A DNA stretch of 64,000 bases, taken from assembly GCA_005281725.1 (NCBI GenBank), contig SSBO01000008.1, positions 3,392,671 to 3,456,670 on the forward strand, given 5' to 3'. Under the pieces are notes generated by a model. The model did no database searches and was not told the DNA's origin. It saw nothing but the letters and a program-made list of their open reading frames with translations. Position numbers and translations under genes: made by a program. Each line of letters opens with the position of its first letter. Position 1 is the first letter of the stretch. This document shows, piece by piece, positions 37,208 through 50,893 of this stretch. This DNA comes from Wuchereria bancrofti (Eukaryota > Nematoda > Chromadorea > Rhabditida > Onchocercidae).

Positions 37208-40200
37208 GAAATTTAGGTTCTTTTGAACTTGTAAAAAGTCTTTGCTATGATCTGTACTATATTACTTCATTCTTCTGATGTCTTGTTCTGAGAAATTGCC
37301 AAATTTACATAATCCGAGGCTTCGTTTTGGTAAAATTCTTTGTGAAGGGTAGGCTACCGGCTCTACTATTCATGTTCATTAATGAATCCGATCTATATAA
37401 GCGATTAATAGACTGACTCCTGTTCCAAATGCATTTCTACTTCAGATTTTACGATCCGCATATACGTGACCAATTTTGATTACAGCAAATTCGTTGTTTG
37501 TTAAATTTAATTTGCTTACTGATGATTGAAATTTGTGCACATCAATTCAATACGTGGTTGTTCATATTCAATATCATTTGAATCCTTAAAATTCTTTCCT
37601 GGAGGTTAAGTATTATAGCTGATGCACTTCCATTTTCATTTTTGTGTTAAAATAATCTTTTTTTTTTCCTGTTTTTCAAGTTCATTCCTTTTTTATACTG
37701 TATTACTGTGAATAATTATTTTTACAATAGTAAAAATAGTTAAAAATACTAGTCTTTCGCACAGTTTTCATGCTTAATGCATGTAGCACAGGAATATGAC
37801 CTGATTCCTCGTTTCCGGTTGTGGCTTAATGATTCTTTACACATTCCTAAAAGTTAATTTTTCCAAACCAAACAAACAAACAAAAAAGTTTAATTTGGCG
37901 AGATCAGACAATGATTTAATGAAGTATTTTCGTTGTAATTTATTTTGCAATCAAGCTCAATAGGATGTTCTGTGGATAATCAGGTAGATAAGGATTTTAT
38001 TCATCTGCTGCTCATCAAAATCTAGAGGACAAATTTGAATTTTAAACAAATGAAATTAGTCATAATTGAAAATTTCTAAGACCGAATTGATAATTAAAAT
38101 GAACAATGCATTTCATGGATATTCAAAATATTAGATGCTTATGTTTTCAAAAATTTCATGAACATTTAATTAAAGTTTAATATTGTTGTCGAGCAGTATG
38201 ATAAATAAGTGAATTGGTGCAGTTAGTAAAATGGTTGTGAAATGAAACAAAATTGCGAAGTGGGATGATTGTTTTGCGCTAAATAGAAAAAAAAAAAAGA
38301 AAATGTTAGGAAGCGTTCATTTGGTTTCATAGTTGCTTATTTCTCTCTGTTCAGGAGGCATCGATGCATCCTACATTTATTTCATACTTAACTTCTTAGG
38401 AAAAAACATTCTCTTTACAATTTTTTTTCCATCTTTGTTTACTATTTTCATACTATTTGCTCAATTTGAAATATCATATTTGTGTTAGAAATGATTTAAA
38501 ATGATTATTAATTCAAAAATCTATTGTTATAAGGGAAGAAAAAAAAAAAAAAACATTGCAAAACTAGTCAGTCTATTTTTCATTTCATTCATAATCTTCT
38601 ATTTTTCATTTCATTTATAATCTTTTATTTTTTTTTTCCTTTTTGCTCATTCTAAATTAATTTTGATTAATTTGAATAAATAATATTCTCTATATTGATA
38701 TTTCTTTTTTGTTTTCGACAAGAAAATTCTAATATTAAGGAAATATTTTAAAATCAAATTTGTATCTCAAAATTGAAGTGATTAGGAAGAAAATAATAAC
38801 AGATTGAAATCATTAGGAAGAAAACAATACCAATGCCAATTTAAATTTTATTACTTAATGAGATACTTATTCAGCAGTAAAAATAGAAGGGAAAATAATT
38901 CTGAATTATCATCAAGGAATAAAATCTTTTAATATAATAAATATTTCATATATTAAACTATCAATAAAATAGTTAAGTTTTGATAAGTTGTGTGCTCTTA
39001 GCACAAAACATTCTATAATCCCAAGATAACAGATATTTTTATAAATATTTCTAATATTAGGTAATCAAGTAATGAAATCTCACATTATTAAGTTGTAAAC
39101 AAAATTTCAAGAATATTAAAATTTCGAATCAAAATTTCAATAGCATTAGATTCCTAATGATTTCCTAAAATTTGCTATTAATTGTGCTCATAGATTTATA
39201 CATCACTGTGCTTCAAAAAAAAAAAATCAGTTTCTCAACTGCTTACGAAAATTTTAATCATGAAATTTTAATTGAATTTTTTTTTCTTTTGAAAAAAATT
39301 TATTCATGGATAATATGAAAATGTCTTTTGCCAATTATTTTTTGCATACGCATTATGCAAATTTCAAACAAATTTGGCATACTTTTTCCTTTCAGTCTTT
39401 TATTTGATTATGCAAATTTCAATAACATACTTAGTCCTTAGTTTAGCACACTTTTTCCTTTCAATCTTTTATTTTGTTAATATTCGCTGATAGATATAAA
39501 AGGAGAAAAATGTGGAAATTAGCGCAGGATTTGCATCATTTTATCTTCATATGGTTAATTGATCTATTTATCACCAATCTCAGTGATTACCATTCTTTAA
39601 TTGATTTATTTATCACCAATCTCAGTGATTATCATTCCTTCTATTCCTTTTCTAATTATGGATCACTTCTTCGACATTATAAGATGAATCAGTCTGTTTC
39701 AAAATTAAACTTTTTTTTGTTCTTTTGAATTTATGTATATAATTTATGTGTTTTTTTTTTTTTTATTTTGGGAAGTAAAAATTTTTGTTGTGTAGTAAAA
39801 CGTTGAGTAATGTTGTTAAGATAAATTTTGAAGTTTAGAAATGTTTCATCTTTTCCTAAATAATTTTCATCTTCCCGATGAAATTTTACAGTTTCATTTT
39901 TAATAGTCAAATTTTATAGTAAAATTTTAGAATGAAATTTTATTAAATAGTTACATCTTTCTGATGAGTTAATATTATCAAACTTTGTAATATTATTTGT
40001 TAGCACTTCAAACTAATTTCTACTTATACTTTAAAGTAATTTAAAACATACTTTTCTCCCTATACTTTAAAGTATTTTTTGAAAAAAGAAATGATATATT
40101 TTAAATAATTAGCTATCATCGAATAATTTTCTTTATATCTTAGCCTGTTGAATGTGAAATGCTTTGAGAATGCAATTGTACGAATATTTTAGATAATTAA

Positions 40201-40323
40201 ATAATTAAAAGCGCATTTTGTACTGTATTATTGATATTGTAAATAATTTTAATGATAAATTAATAAATTATATTAACTTATAAATTTATAGAAAGTGAAT
40301 TAATTATTGTACGACAAACAATA
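37208..40323. other. AT-rich spacer after PGP
   Basis: Three kilobases with PGP 3' UTR at the left and the first exon of the PRA1 gene at the right. No supported exon between them. It holds many poly-A/T runs and a 42-bp tandem duplication at 39555-39638. Confidence 0.55.
39555..39638. repeat. 42-bp tandem duplication
   Basis: Two adjacent 42-base units (39555-39596 and 39597-39638) that differ at only a few positions, each containing TTTATCACCAATCTCAGTGA. It inflates an otherwise unconvincing 84-codon frame. Confidence 0.85.
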
Positions 40324-42747
40324 ATGATGCAAGATCGAAAAGCAGTTATTGTAATTCAGCCTACAGCAACACAATCTGATTATTTGCAAGGTAAGTTTTC
40401 TTCTAGATGAAATTTAAACAGAAATGAAAAAATAAAATTATAATTTTTAGACGATAAATTCTTGCTACATCTAGAGTAAAGTTATTTTATTCTTCATTGT
40501 AAACATAATTGTTAAATTATCTCACTTGAATATGAATTAAAAATTATTTTAACCTAAATTTGCTTAATTCTATTTTTGGATTTATTTGATAGTTTTTACA
40601 AATATTCTAGAAGTGTTTATTAAAAGTTTTTAGTGTTTAAGCAAATTTTAAATATCACTAATATTATATATTCATTTCCATTTTCAAATATTATTCTATG
40701 CTTACTTACGAAAATAATATTTATGATTGAGGAGGAAGATGCATTATTGAATAATATTAACTCAAAGTTCATAATTTTGTATTCTCGAGAATCTTGTCTT
40801 GTCTTATCTTGTCAACATCAATTTGTCAATAGGTATCACAGGTCCACAAAACTACTTAAGGATTATCTGCAAGGCTTAATTTGAATCATCGTGAATTCAT
40901 TTTATTTCAGTCACTTTTCAGATGAATATTTCTTGTATGTGTGCATTTATGTGTATGTGTGTATGTAGTGTATGTATGCATGTATGTGTATGTGTTCAAG
41001 TGTTAGTAAAATATTTTTTCTAGAAAATCACATGTAGTATAACTTAACTTCAGTATAACTTAACCTGCTGCTATTAAATAATTAGTGAAAATAAGTCAAT
41101 CATAAACAGTTGTAAGATTTATAAAGAAAAAAAGGACATTTGCGCACATACGGTGATAATTTTATTCTGACATATGAGATGAAAAAGCAAAAAAAAAAAA
41201 AAAAAGAAAAGGAAAAGCGGAAATGGAAGGCAAAGATTTAAGAAGAGGAAATTATTTAATTTATGCTCAACAAATGATATTAGTTGTGATTGTAATTGTA
41301 ATCATACTTCTTTTAATGAAAATCTTTTAGTAAAGTATTATTTTGCTTTCTTATAATTTAACAATAAGAATTTGTCTTCTTATATTAATAATAATAATAA
41401 AAAAAAGAAAAAACTCGAATAACTAATGTCTTTCATGTAACCCTGCGCCAATATAAAAAATTCTGCCATAAATTCTCAGAGAGATGGAAAATTTGAAGAA
41501 TTTTAGACAATATTGATAATAAAGTGAGGTTTAAGAGGGATTACTGCAACAAAGATTAATCATTCTGCTAGATTTGTTATCAATTATTATTCTTTATCAG
41601 TCATCAAAATGAACGCATAGATTATAATTTCATTTTTGAGAATTATTTCATTTTTTTGAGAAAATCAATACTTATAATAGTCAATCCATGTTTAAATTAA
41701 TTCTTTCTTATAAATAGTTCATAAATAAAAACGAAAATTAATCAAATTAATAATTGAGAAATTTCAATGAAATGTAATTATTTTGGTTTGAAAAAAAAAA
41801 AAAAACATTACGAGAACTAAAAAGAGAAAAAACAGAAATTAAAGTTTTTTAAAACTTTTCTCTCTTTATGAAGTGACATTAATACTAAAAGAGGATTAAA
41901 TGAATAATTAGAATAATTAGAGAGAGAAATGAATAATTAGAAGAAGATTGAAATATTTTTGCATGAGGAATAGATGAGAAATGTTATGGGGGAATTATTA
42001 ATGAGTTTAAAAGTTAAAACTAAAAAGAAAAAAAAAGAGGAAAGCAGTTGTTTGCAAAAAATATTAAAAAATAATTTGATGGAATAATTGAAGAAATATT
42101 GTAAAATGTATGTTTTTTTCTTTTTGTTTTGGTAGAAATAAATTGTACAATAATAACTTACTTTATACTTAAGTAATTTCATAACTCTAGCAAATATGAT
42201 TTTAAATTAAAGTTAATTAAAGATGATTTAATAAAAATGATAATGGATTAGAGGAAAAAACGAGAGAGAGAGAGAGAGAGAGAGAAAGATGAATTTTTTG
42301 TTAGCGATTGGGGAAAAAAGTAATAATAAAGGATGAAAGAAAATGAAAATAAATTTTAGCAATTTTTTTGCTTTTGTTATTTTGGTGCAAATGAATAAAT
42401 TATCATTTTGCACAAATTGATTTTTGCTATAAAACTTTCCGTAGTGTTAGAATAGATTAAAATTCTTTTATTTTAAATCAAAATCTTTTTTTTCCTTTTT
42501 TTTGTTTTTTTTTTCTGTTTATTGTTTTTTTAAGGTAGAAAGATACGAAGAAATGTGTAAATTAAGAAATATTAGACTACTTCTTTATCAAAAATAAATA
42601 ACTATTCAAAATGCAAAATTATTTTAATCATGATATGATATGAATGATAAAAGTTTGTATGTTAAATTTTCAACTTTGAAATGCTAAATTTGAGAAATAG
42701 CTGAAAGCAGCAAAAATTAATCATGTATCAATGAAAATGTGCAATGC

Positions 42748-42780
<33 letters not shown>

Positions 42781-45700
42781 TAATAATAAGCAGTTAAATC
42801 AATCCTAATAATTAAATAGTATGGCCTAATTTTTAACCATTTAAAAAATAAAAATTATATTTATTTTTGAAAAAAAGAAAGAATCAAAAAAATTCAAATT
42901 AAACTATGAAAATATGAAAAAGAAAAAATATGAAGAAAAGAGTAGCATTGTTATATGAAATAAATCAATTCAATTGTATATGCAATTAATATTGCAATGA
43001 TATTTGAAATGGAAAAATGGAAAATGTAAAGTATAAGAAAGAATAATTGTAAAATTTTTTAGATTAATATTTCAAAATCGATACAAACATTAAATGAAAT
43101 GATTATATATTTATAGAAATTGTTTATGTGTTAAAATGTATCTTTTATTGCTATCATTAATTTCGTTTCCATTCAAAATAAACCAGTTCTTATAATCGAT
43201 ACGTTCAATTTTAATATTTTGTTTCTAATTTATCACTTATTATCACAATCAATTGTCGTTCCATTGATGCAACTTTAATCTTCTTTTTAGTAAACAATTT
43301 TTTTTTTTTTTTGCTTTTATCTTTTTAAATAATTATCTAGTTTACTTTCATTTTTTAAATGTTAAATTTCAAAATATTATCATTGTTTTTTTTTTAATGT
43401 ATCATAAAATAAGAAAAAACTATGTCTTATTTATTTCTTAATAGCATTATAAAATAATGTGTGAATTTGATATATTAATGTTATAAAGTGTGCATAAATT
43501 ATTTGAAAGAAGAAATTATGAAATGTATGAAATTTAAAAATGCATCTGCAAATAGAAATGATAATTTTCTTTCAGAATTTTGATGTAACAAATCTTTCTT
43601 CTCATCTTTTAATGAAAACTTTTTTTTTTAGTCAGTTCAAAAATTTCAGAAGCTTATGCTAATTATTTCTTCCCTTTTTTTGAATTTTGCGCTAATATCT
43701 AGATGTTTTTTAATTTTTGATTCAACTAATCACACGATGATGATAATGATGATTATAATGATAATGATATCACATTATTATATATGAAAGATAAACATTA
43801 ACTTTTAATATAATCATTTCCGGCATATAAAATCGTTCGTTTAGTTAAAAAAAAAAGTTATTCAATTTAAAATCTTAATCAATTAAAAAAAAAAAGATTA
43901 ATTGAATCATTAAACTTTCAATTATAAATAACAATGTTTCAGCTCATTTATTTAAATGCCATTAGTAATATTTTCTTCATTCAAAAATTAATTATAGCGA
44001 AATTATTTCTAATTGACTTTCTTTCTTTCTCGCTTCATTATTATTGTTGCCATTATTATTTATTCATTATTAATATCTATTTATTTATTAATATTTACTA
44101 TTTATTTATTTATTTATCTATTTATCTATTTATTTATTTTCATTATTGTCATTATTAATTAATATTATTATAAATTATTTATTAATATCTAATCTGATGC
44201 ATTGGAATTTTAATGTTTTTGCCCTTGGCGGTTTAATCATTAAATCATTTATCGTTCTATCAATTTGTCATTTACAATTCAATTTGTCATTTCCTTTAAA
44301 AAAATAGTATCAATCAAATGAGATCTAACTTTATTAATCATTTTATTATAAAATAATTTTTATAATAAAATTATTTTATTGCAAATATATCATTATAAAA
44401 ATAAAATTTTATTATAAAAATCAATAATCTTTANNNNNNNNNNNNNNNNNNNNNATTACTACTTATTATTAATCTCTTTATTATTATTATTATTACTATT
44501 ATTATTACAAAAATTAATAATAATCAATAAGCGTAATAACCTTTAAATTAATTAGCTAAACATAAAAATTTTCATCATTTTAAATGTTTTTTACTGCAGA
44601 GAATAATTGAGGAGAAATTTTGCTTTCATTCAACAATTACCTAAATTATTTTAAAGTTAGACCTTTTATTAAAATAAACTAATTTAATAACTTTATTGTA
44701 AATCATATTTAATGCTTATAATTGCTTATTAAATCACTAAAATTCAATAGTTTTAACTCAGCAAAAAATTAAATATTCACATTCTGTAAGATATAAATGT
44801 CATTTCATTATCTCATTGATAATTAATTATGCTTTACTAATAATTAATTAATAAAAAACTATCATTTATATCCTACTGTACTTTACTTAAATTTTTCTAA
44901 CGATGAAATGGATGTGTGATAGAAGAAGGAAAAGAAGCAAATGCAATAATAATAATAATAATATGTGAGGGAATAAAATAAAGTAATAGCGATATTTAAA
45001 CATTAAATTTTGAAATCTCCAAAAAAAAAAGAAAAAAAAGAAGAAAACAAGAATTTATGAGGAAAAACTTATAAAAGTAGTTGAAATTGGTTCCATCTTT
45101 GCTTTTTCATTTTAACAAATCTTTACGCTAAAATATCAAATAGCATACATTTCAATATTTTATACTTTTTAGCATTTATTAAATTCATTTCAAATCATTC
45201 AATTCATTTCCTCATTTCACTTCTTTCCCTAATCATATTTTAAAGTATACAATTCATCATTTTATAAATATTTATTTTTACAACTAATAATTAATTAAAT
45301 TAACGTATAAGCCTATAAATATATTTCAATAATAGTAATTATAATTCATTTCAAATTTAATTGCTAATTAATTTTTTTTTTTGAAGATTTTAATTTCGAT
45401 TTGCTGGTGCATCATTACATTACACTATAATTATTGTTAATTATAATATCATTTCATTTTTTTCTTATAATATCATTTCCAGTATATTATTATTCATGTT
45501 TGTTCCATTCCACAAAAGATTATTTATTGAGATAATCGATGAAATATAAATTCATAAATTAGCCATTCTTCAAATTGGTCATTCATTTTAATTAGATTGA
45601 AATAATTGATGATTTAATGATTGCTAAGTATTGTTAAATTGAAATAACATTTACAATATTTTTGTGCTTTTAACTTTTTCTCTAAATCAACAATTTTAAA

Positions 45701-47205
45701 TTATAAAAATTAAAATTGTTTCACAAAGTTAAAAGAAAAAATTCCGCCTAGTCATTTTTTTTTTGTTTTAAAGAAGGGAAAGAGAAGAGGAAAAGCTATT
45801 ATTTGTTTATTTTTTAATTTTTCTTTTTTTTGTTTTTTTTTGGTAACTAAAATAACAACTGCTCATTGTGTAAGTTAAAGTAGTTTGTGTTGTAGAAGTA
45901 ATGAGCGAATATACAGGTGAAGATTCACGAGATGTGCAATGTGCTACTAATTTTCGAGCATTTCATGATATTCGAGCATGGAGTAAATCTGTTAAGGTAA
46001 ATATTTAAATATCATTAATTAATTAATTAATTAATTAATTAGATAAGTAAATATTTTTTTTATAAATCAATTAATTAACAATATATTCAAAGATAGAAAA
46101 TAATAATTTCTTTGAATATATTTTAATTATGAAATAAAAATTTAATTAATTATAAATAATAATTTTTACTTCTGAATTATATGATTTTATTTTCATTTAA
46201 TTTCTAGCCATGGTGTGAATTTTTTCGTCTTTCACATTTTGGCTTTTCATCAAACATTAATGGATATATTACAAGGATGAAAAAAAATTTTAGCCAATTT
46301 ATGGCTAATTATGCTCTTATCAGTGCTATTTTAATGGTTTGTTTTGTTATTTATTCTTCATTTCTTTTTTTTTTTTTGCCTAATTATCAGAAAAGAAAAA
46401 AAAAAGAAAATTTAATGATAAAGAATTATCATTTCAGATTTGTGGCATAATAACATCATTTTGGTTATTACTATCATCCATTTTGCTTGGAATATTAGTG
46501 TATTTCATTTACAGAAAGACTAAGAATGGACCAATCAAAATTGGCACTGAAGAAGTACTGAATTATTCATTTTTTATTTTCAATTATTTTATTTCATTTC
46601 ATTTTTCGTTTCTTCCTTTTTTTTTTCAACTTTTCAATTCTATGAAATATTTTTAATGAAAAGAATGTATTAGAATTATATCAAATTTATAAATACTTTT
46701 TAGATTCCAACTTGGATTTTATATGTTGCAGCAATATTCATAACTTTACCATTATTTATTTACGCTGAAGTTGGATATATTCTTTATTGTGCAATGGGTT
46801 TGTTATTTTATATTTTAAATTCTTTTTTGAAAAAAAAAAAAAAAAGGAAAAAATTGCAAATTTTTGATTTAAGTGAAATTTTTAGAGTTGCTTCTTAATT
46901 AATAATTTGTTTTCATTTAGAAAATTTTCAAATAAAATTTATATAATTTTATAATTTCATTCCTGGAAAATATTTTTAGGACATTTTTTTCTTTCTTGTT
47001 TCTAGGAATTAGTATAATATTGGTTCTAATTCATGCTTCATTCTACAAAAATGAAACGATTACGGCTTTACCGGAAGTAAACGTGGAAGTGATGACAAAA
47101 GTAGATGATCAACCACACGTAGCAACTGCTGAAATTACGTCAAATCCGAGAATTTCATCAAAACGTCACGTACTATTTCATGATGTTGAAAATGATGATA
47201 ATTAG
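40324..47205 (+). CDS. PRA1-family (prenylated Rab acceptor) membrane protein
   Basis: Exons 40324-40390, 45896-45996, 46208-46336, 46438-46554, 46704-46797, 47006-47205 join in phase to 235 residues. PRA1 proteins are small Golgi/ER membrane proteins that bind prenylated Rab GTPases and help their membrane delivery. Seen here: a cytosolic N-terminus with FRAFHDIRAWSKSVKPW and RMKKNFSQFMANYALI (compare the IRPW and NYV blocks of PRA1), then two hydrophobic hairpins: SAILMICGIITSFWLLLSS with LLGILVYFIY, and WILYVAAIFITLPLFIY with ISIILVLIHASFY, then a polar tail. Exon 1 (MMQDRKAVIVIQPTATQSDY) has a perfect GTAAGT donor but is 5.5 kb away. Starting instead at the ATG in exon 2 (45901), just after a TTGTAG acceptor, would give 211 residues; both forms may exist. 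Confidence 0.85.
42262..42286. repeat. GA dinucleotide microsatellite
   Basis: About twelve GA units in the PRA1 first intron. Confidence 0.85.
42750..42790. repeat. AAT trinucleotide microsatellite
   Basis: About thirteen AAT/ATA units, slightly interrupted near the end. Confidence 0.85.
44434..44454. other. Assembly gap (21 N)
   Basis: Twenty-one unknown bases. The left flank (44341-44432) is an AT-only palindromic stretch of TTTATTATAAAAT-type units and the right flank is an ATT triplet run, so a collapsed repeat is the likely cause. Confidence 0.98.
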
Positions 47206-48859
47206 AAACGAAGAAAAGATTTATGATAGAAATACATTTTGTAATTTGTCATCATTAATTAATGCTAATTAATGGTAATTTTTAAAGAATGAAAAAAAAA
47301 AGAAAAAAAAAAAGGAATTTAGAAATTTTCTACATTTTTCAATCATTCATTGTAATTCTTGCCCTTCCCTTCTTCCTAATCTGTTCATTTGTTCATTTGT
47401 GATGATCATAAAAAATGTGACATTTATTCTCAGATAATAATTAATTAACATTTACGATACCATTTATTATTATATAATATTCCTATCATTTTCTAATACA
47501 TTTCCGATTGTGTAATATAACGACGAATAATTTGTGTTTTCACGTGCCAATTTGAATTATTTATTTAAGATTTAAATTATTTTAACTCAGTAATATTTCA
47601 ATTGTTACATTTAAATTATTTATTAATATCTTTGATTATATCATCGATATTTATTTCCATGGTGTTTTTCTCTTTTTTTTTTTTTTTTGCTTTTGTAGCA
47701 TAAATATTATTTATTTTAAAATTTAAAACTAAATATTATTTCATCCGTTACTTTGAAATCATACATACATATATATTCATTCTCGTTTAATCTTTTTTCC
47801 AGGATATCTCGGTGTATTTTTCTTATTTATTTTGCTTAAAATAATATATGAAAATGTATTGTTAAAATTACTTACAATATTATACTAAAGAAATTATCAA
47901 TAAATAGTATTAGCAACAAGTTTAATCATTCAATTCAAAATAACCTGCCCAGTAACCTGTTCAGTTATTAATAGAAAAGATTTATTAATACAATATAAAT
48001 CTAATTATCCTTTAACCTTTCATTAATTACATTGTAAATCTTTTTTGAAAACCATCCTTTGATTGACCTCTCATTGCTAATATCATTTCTTTTTCTTTTC
48101 CTTTTTTTTTTTCATTTTATCATTTCATCTATAATTTAGTTTTTACATCGAAAATTTCGAATGAGAAAAATGCATAGATGTCACATTAATTTATCATTAG
48201 GATATGACAACATTAAGTTAGTGACCATTTCAAAATACACTGACCATTGCGCTTGTAATGTTCATTCGAATCAGTTTGAGAGGAATAAAATCCAATAATT
48301 CTTGTTGGCACCCCTCGGATGAGATCATCAATCAACATGGCTTATCTCTCAGAACAGGTCTGTGATCAAATAATCTATTTCGTCACTGGGAACAGCACCA
48401 AATCTTGTCGCTTGTCGCAGTTGTCAAACGGATGTCAACGCAAGAATTGAACTTTCATCATTCTCCCGCCGAAATCAAGCAATTACGTACTGAATCATCA
48501 GCAAGAGCTAACAATTTTCGGCTAATTTATTCTCAAATGTTGAATTATTTTTGAAATAAATTTGTTATACCGAAAAAAAAAGTCTAAAATAATAATTAAA
48601 TAATTGAACATTATAATTATCGATTTATCAATTATCATTTCTTTTTTCTCTTCCTCCCTCTCTTCTATGATATTTGTAATCGAAAATTTATATTGTTAAT
48701 AAAAAAAAAAATAAAATTATAAAATGATAAAGTTATTCAAAAAAAAAAAAACTTTTTTTTCTTAAATTAATAGTAATAAATTTATCTAAAAATTGTTGAA
48801 ATGGTAAAATTATTTAAGAATTTTAAAATGAGAAAAATATTTAAGACTTATTATCTACA

Positions 48860-48915
48860 TCATTCATTCAATCATTCATTCAATCATTCAGTCATTCATT
48901 CATTCAATCATTCGA
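48860..48915. repeat. ATTC/AATC tetranucleotide microsatellite
   Basis: Alternating TCATTCAT and TCAATCAT units in the long spacer. Confidence 0.8.
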
Positions 48916-49149
48916 TATTTTCTAATTCAAATTAAAACTCACAGCATCCGGCAGTCATATCGATGACAGTAGTCTAATATCAATGAAAGATATTATTATT
49001 TACTTTTATCCGATCGGCGCCTTTCTAATACGTTCAGATCTGTCTCCTTCAGATAATTTATGATTACATCGCTTACTATATAAAAACAGCACTTATAACT
49101 ATCGCTAAAGATACTTATAATACTTACAAAACTATCTTATAACTATTTC

Positions 49150-49212
49150 TCACATACACATACACACACATACACACACACACATACATACACACACATA
49201 CATACATATATA
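49150..49212. repeat. CACATA microsatellite
   Basis: Mixed CA and CATA units ending in ATATAT. Confidence 0.85.
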
Positions 49213-50577
49213 TTTTGATGATTTCATTTTAATAATTTCAATGATTTGCCATATACTATTGCAATGAATAAAATTCATTTTGTCATCTCTTTCATCTTTT
49301 ATTCAATTTTTTTATTTTCATTTTTTTATTTCATTGCATATTTTGTTGATTAGCTTTAAGGCTTTAAGCATATTTAGGCTAAATAACATTTATGATTGAG
49401 AGATAATAAAAGTAACTATTTACCTGTCGTTTTTTTAAGTAGAGAAAAAAATCGAAATTTATTAAATTTTAATTTTTCAATCATAAATGTTATTTATTAA
49501 TTAGTCTTTTTCAAGTTTTAATCTTTCTTCTTTTAACTTTTTATTCCAAAAGCTTTTCCAACGAACTTTATGGTAGCTCAATTCGTTTACTATATTTTTC
49601 TGATTTTTTACGCAAATTATCTAAATTTAATCAATACTAGGTTCATTTCAAAAATTCAATAAAACATTACTATTAATTGTTTGCTTATTTATTTATTTTT
49701 CTTTCTTAATATCAACAAATTGATAATATTACGATCATTTTCTAAAATAAACACTTTAGCATGCTATTTAGAGTACCATATGACTTACCAAGTATCACAA
49801 AAAGATTATTTAGTTAGCGATGAGAGAGAAGTAAAAATTTAAAAAAAGTAAAATTTTAAAAGAAAGGAAGAAAAAAAAAAGTTATTTCTTGCAATAAACA
49901 TTAAAAGTTTTATTTATTTTTTTTTCTGCTATTTTCCTTTCTCTGACATTTTTGTTATGGGAAAAAGTTTATGATAAATTCCACTTGAGCTAAGCATTTT
50001 TTTTTTTGTTTGCATTACTAACTATGTCTACAAATCCTAACACTAATCCAATTCGTATAATCCGATTGTTTCACCTTTGACCAGTTCAACTCATTTTTTT
50101 TTTCAGCCATACCGTAAAACTTTTTCTACTTTTTTTTTTTATTATATCATTTGTACTTCTCAAAACAATTTCTTTCTTAAAAATTATATTTAATTAAATT
50201 CTTTAATAGATTATGTAAAATATACGAATAAAAGAAAAAAATTTTAAATAATACACTTGGAAAAAGAATATCTAAAAAATTAAATTAAAAGTTTAATTTT
50301 CTTTTTTTCTTCTTTTCCTTGATTAATGTCATTTTTAGCAAAGCAAATTTTCAAATAATATCTAAAAATTTAGAATAAAATTTTGTCATTTTTTTTTCAA
50401 GCTAACATTAATGAATTATAAAATTTTTTTATTAAAATAAAATTTTAATAATTTCGAAATACTTCAAATAATATGTTGTGTAATGAATTAGTAATAGCTT
50501 ATAATATTACTAATTCAAGAAAAAAAACTGTTAAAAATATAAAATTCACAACAAAATAGAGACTATTTGTGAGTATT

Positions 50578-50893
50578 GTACAAATGCGCATTAATTCAAA
50601 TAAATTACAATTATTTTGTACAAATGCGCACTAATTCAAATAAATTATAATTATTTTGTACAAATGCGCATTAATTCAAATAAATTATAATCATTTTGTA
50701 CAAATGCGCATTAATTCAAATAAATTACAATTATTTTGTACAAATGCGCACTAATTCAAATAAATTATAATTATTTTGTACAAATGCGCATTAATTCAAA
50801 TAAATTATAATCATTTTGTACAAATGCGCATTAATTCAAATAAATTATAATTATTTTGTACAAATGCGCATTAATTCAAATAAATTATAATTG
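50578..50893. repeat. 40-bp tandem array with 120-bp higher-order period
   Basis: Eight units of 40 bases, each beginning CAAATGCGCA then TTAATTCAAATAAATTA or a variant. Units 1, 2 and 3 differ from one another at fixed sites (TTAATT/CTAATT, TTACAA/TTATAA, TTATTT/TCATTT) and units 4, 5 and 6 repeat the same three variants, showing that a 120-base trimer was duplicated. Units 7 and 8 are a further variant. Confidence 0.95.

Larger units (their letters stand above)
40391..45895. other. 5.5 kb first intron of the PRA1 gene, with assembly gap
   Basis: Very AT-rich intron or 5' region with GT/AT, GA, AAT and ATTT microsatellites and no supported exon. It includes 21 N bases at 44434-44454. Confidence 0.55.

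Noticed and set aside
39474..39728. 84-codon plus-strand frame
   Set aside because: Built on the 42-bp tandem duplication; no homology and no splice context.
43934..44158. 74-codon Ile/Tyr/Leu-rich frame
   Set aside because: Derived from ATTT/TATT tetranucleotide repeats.
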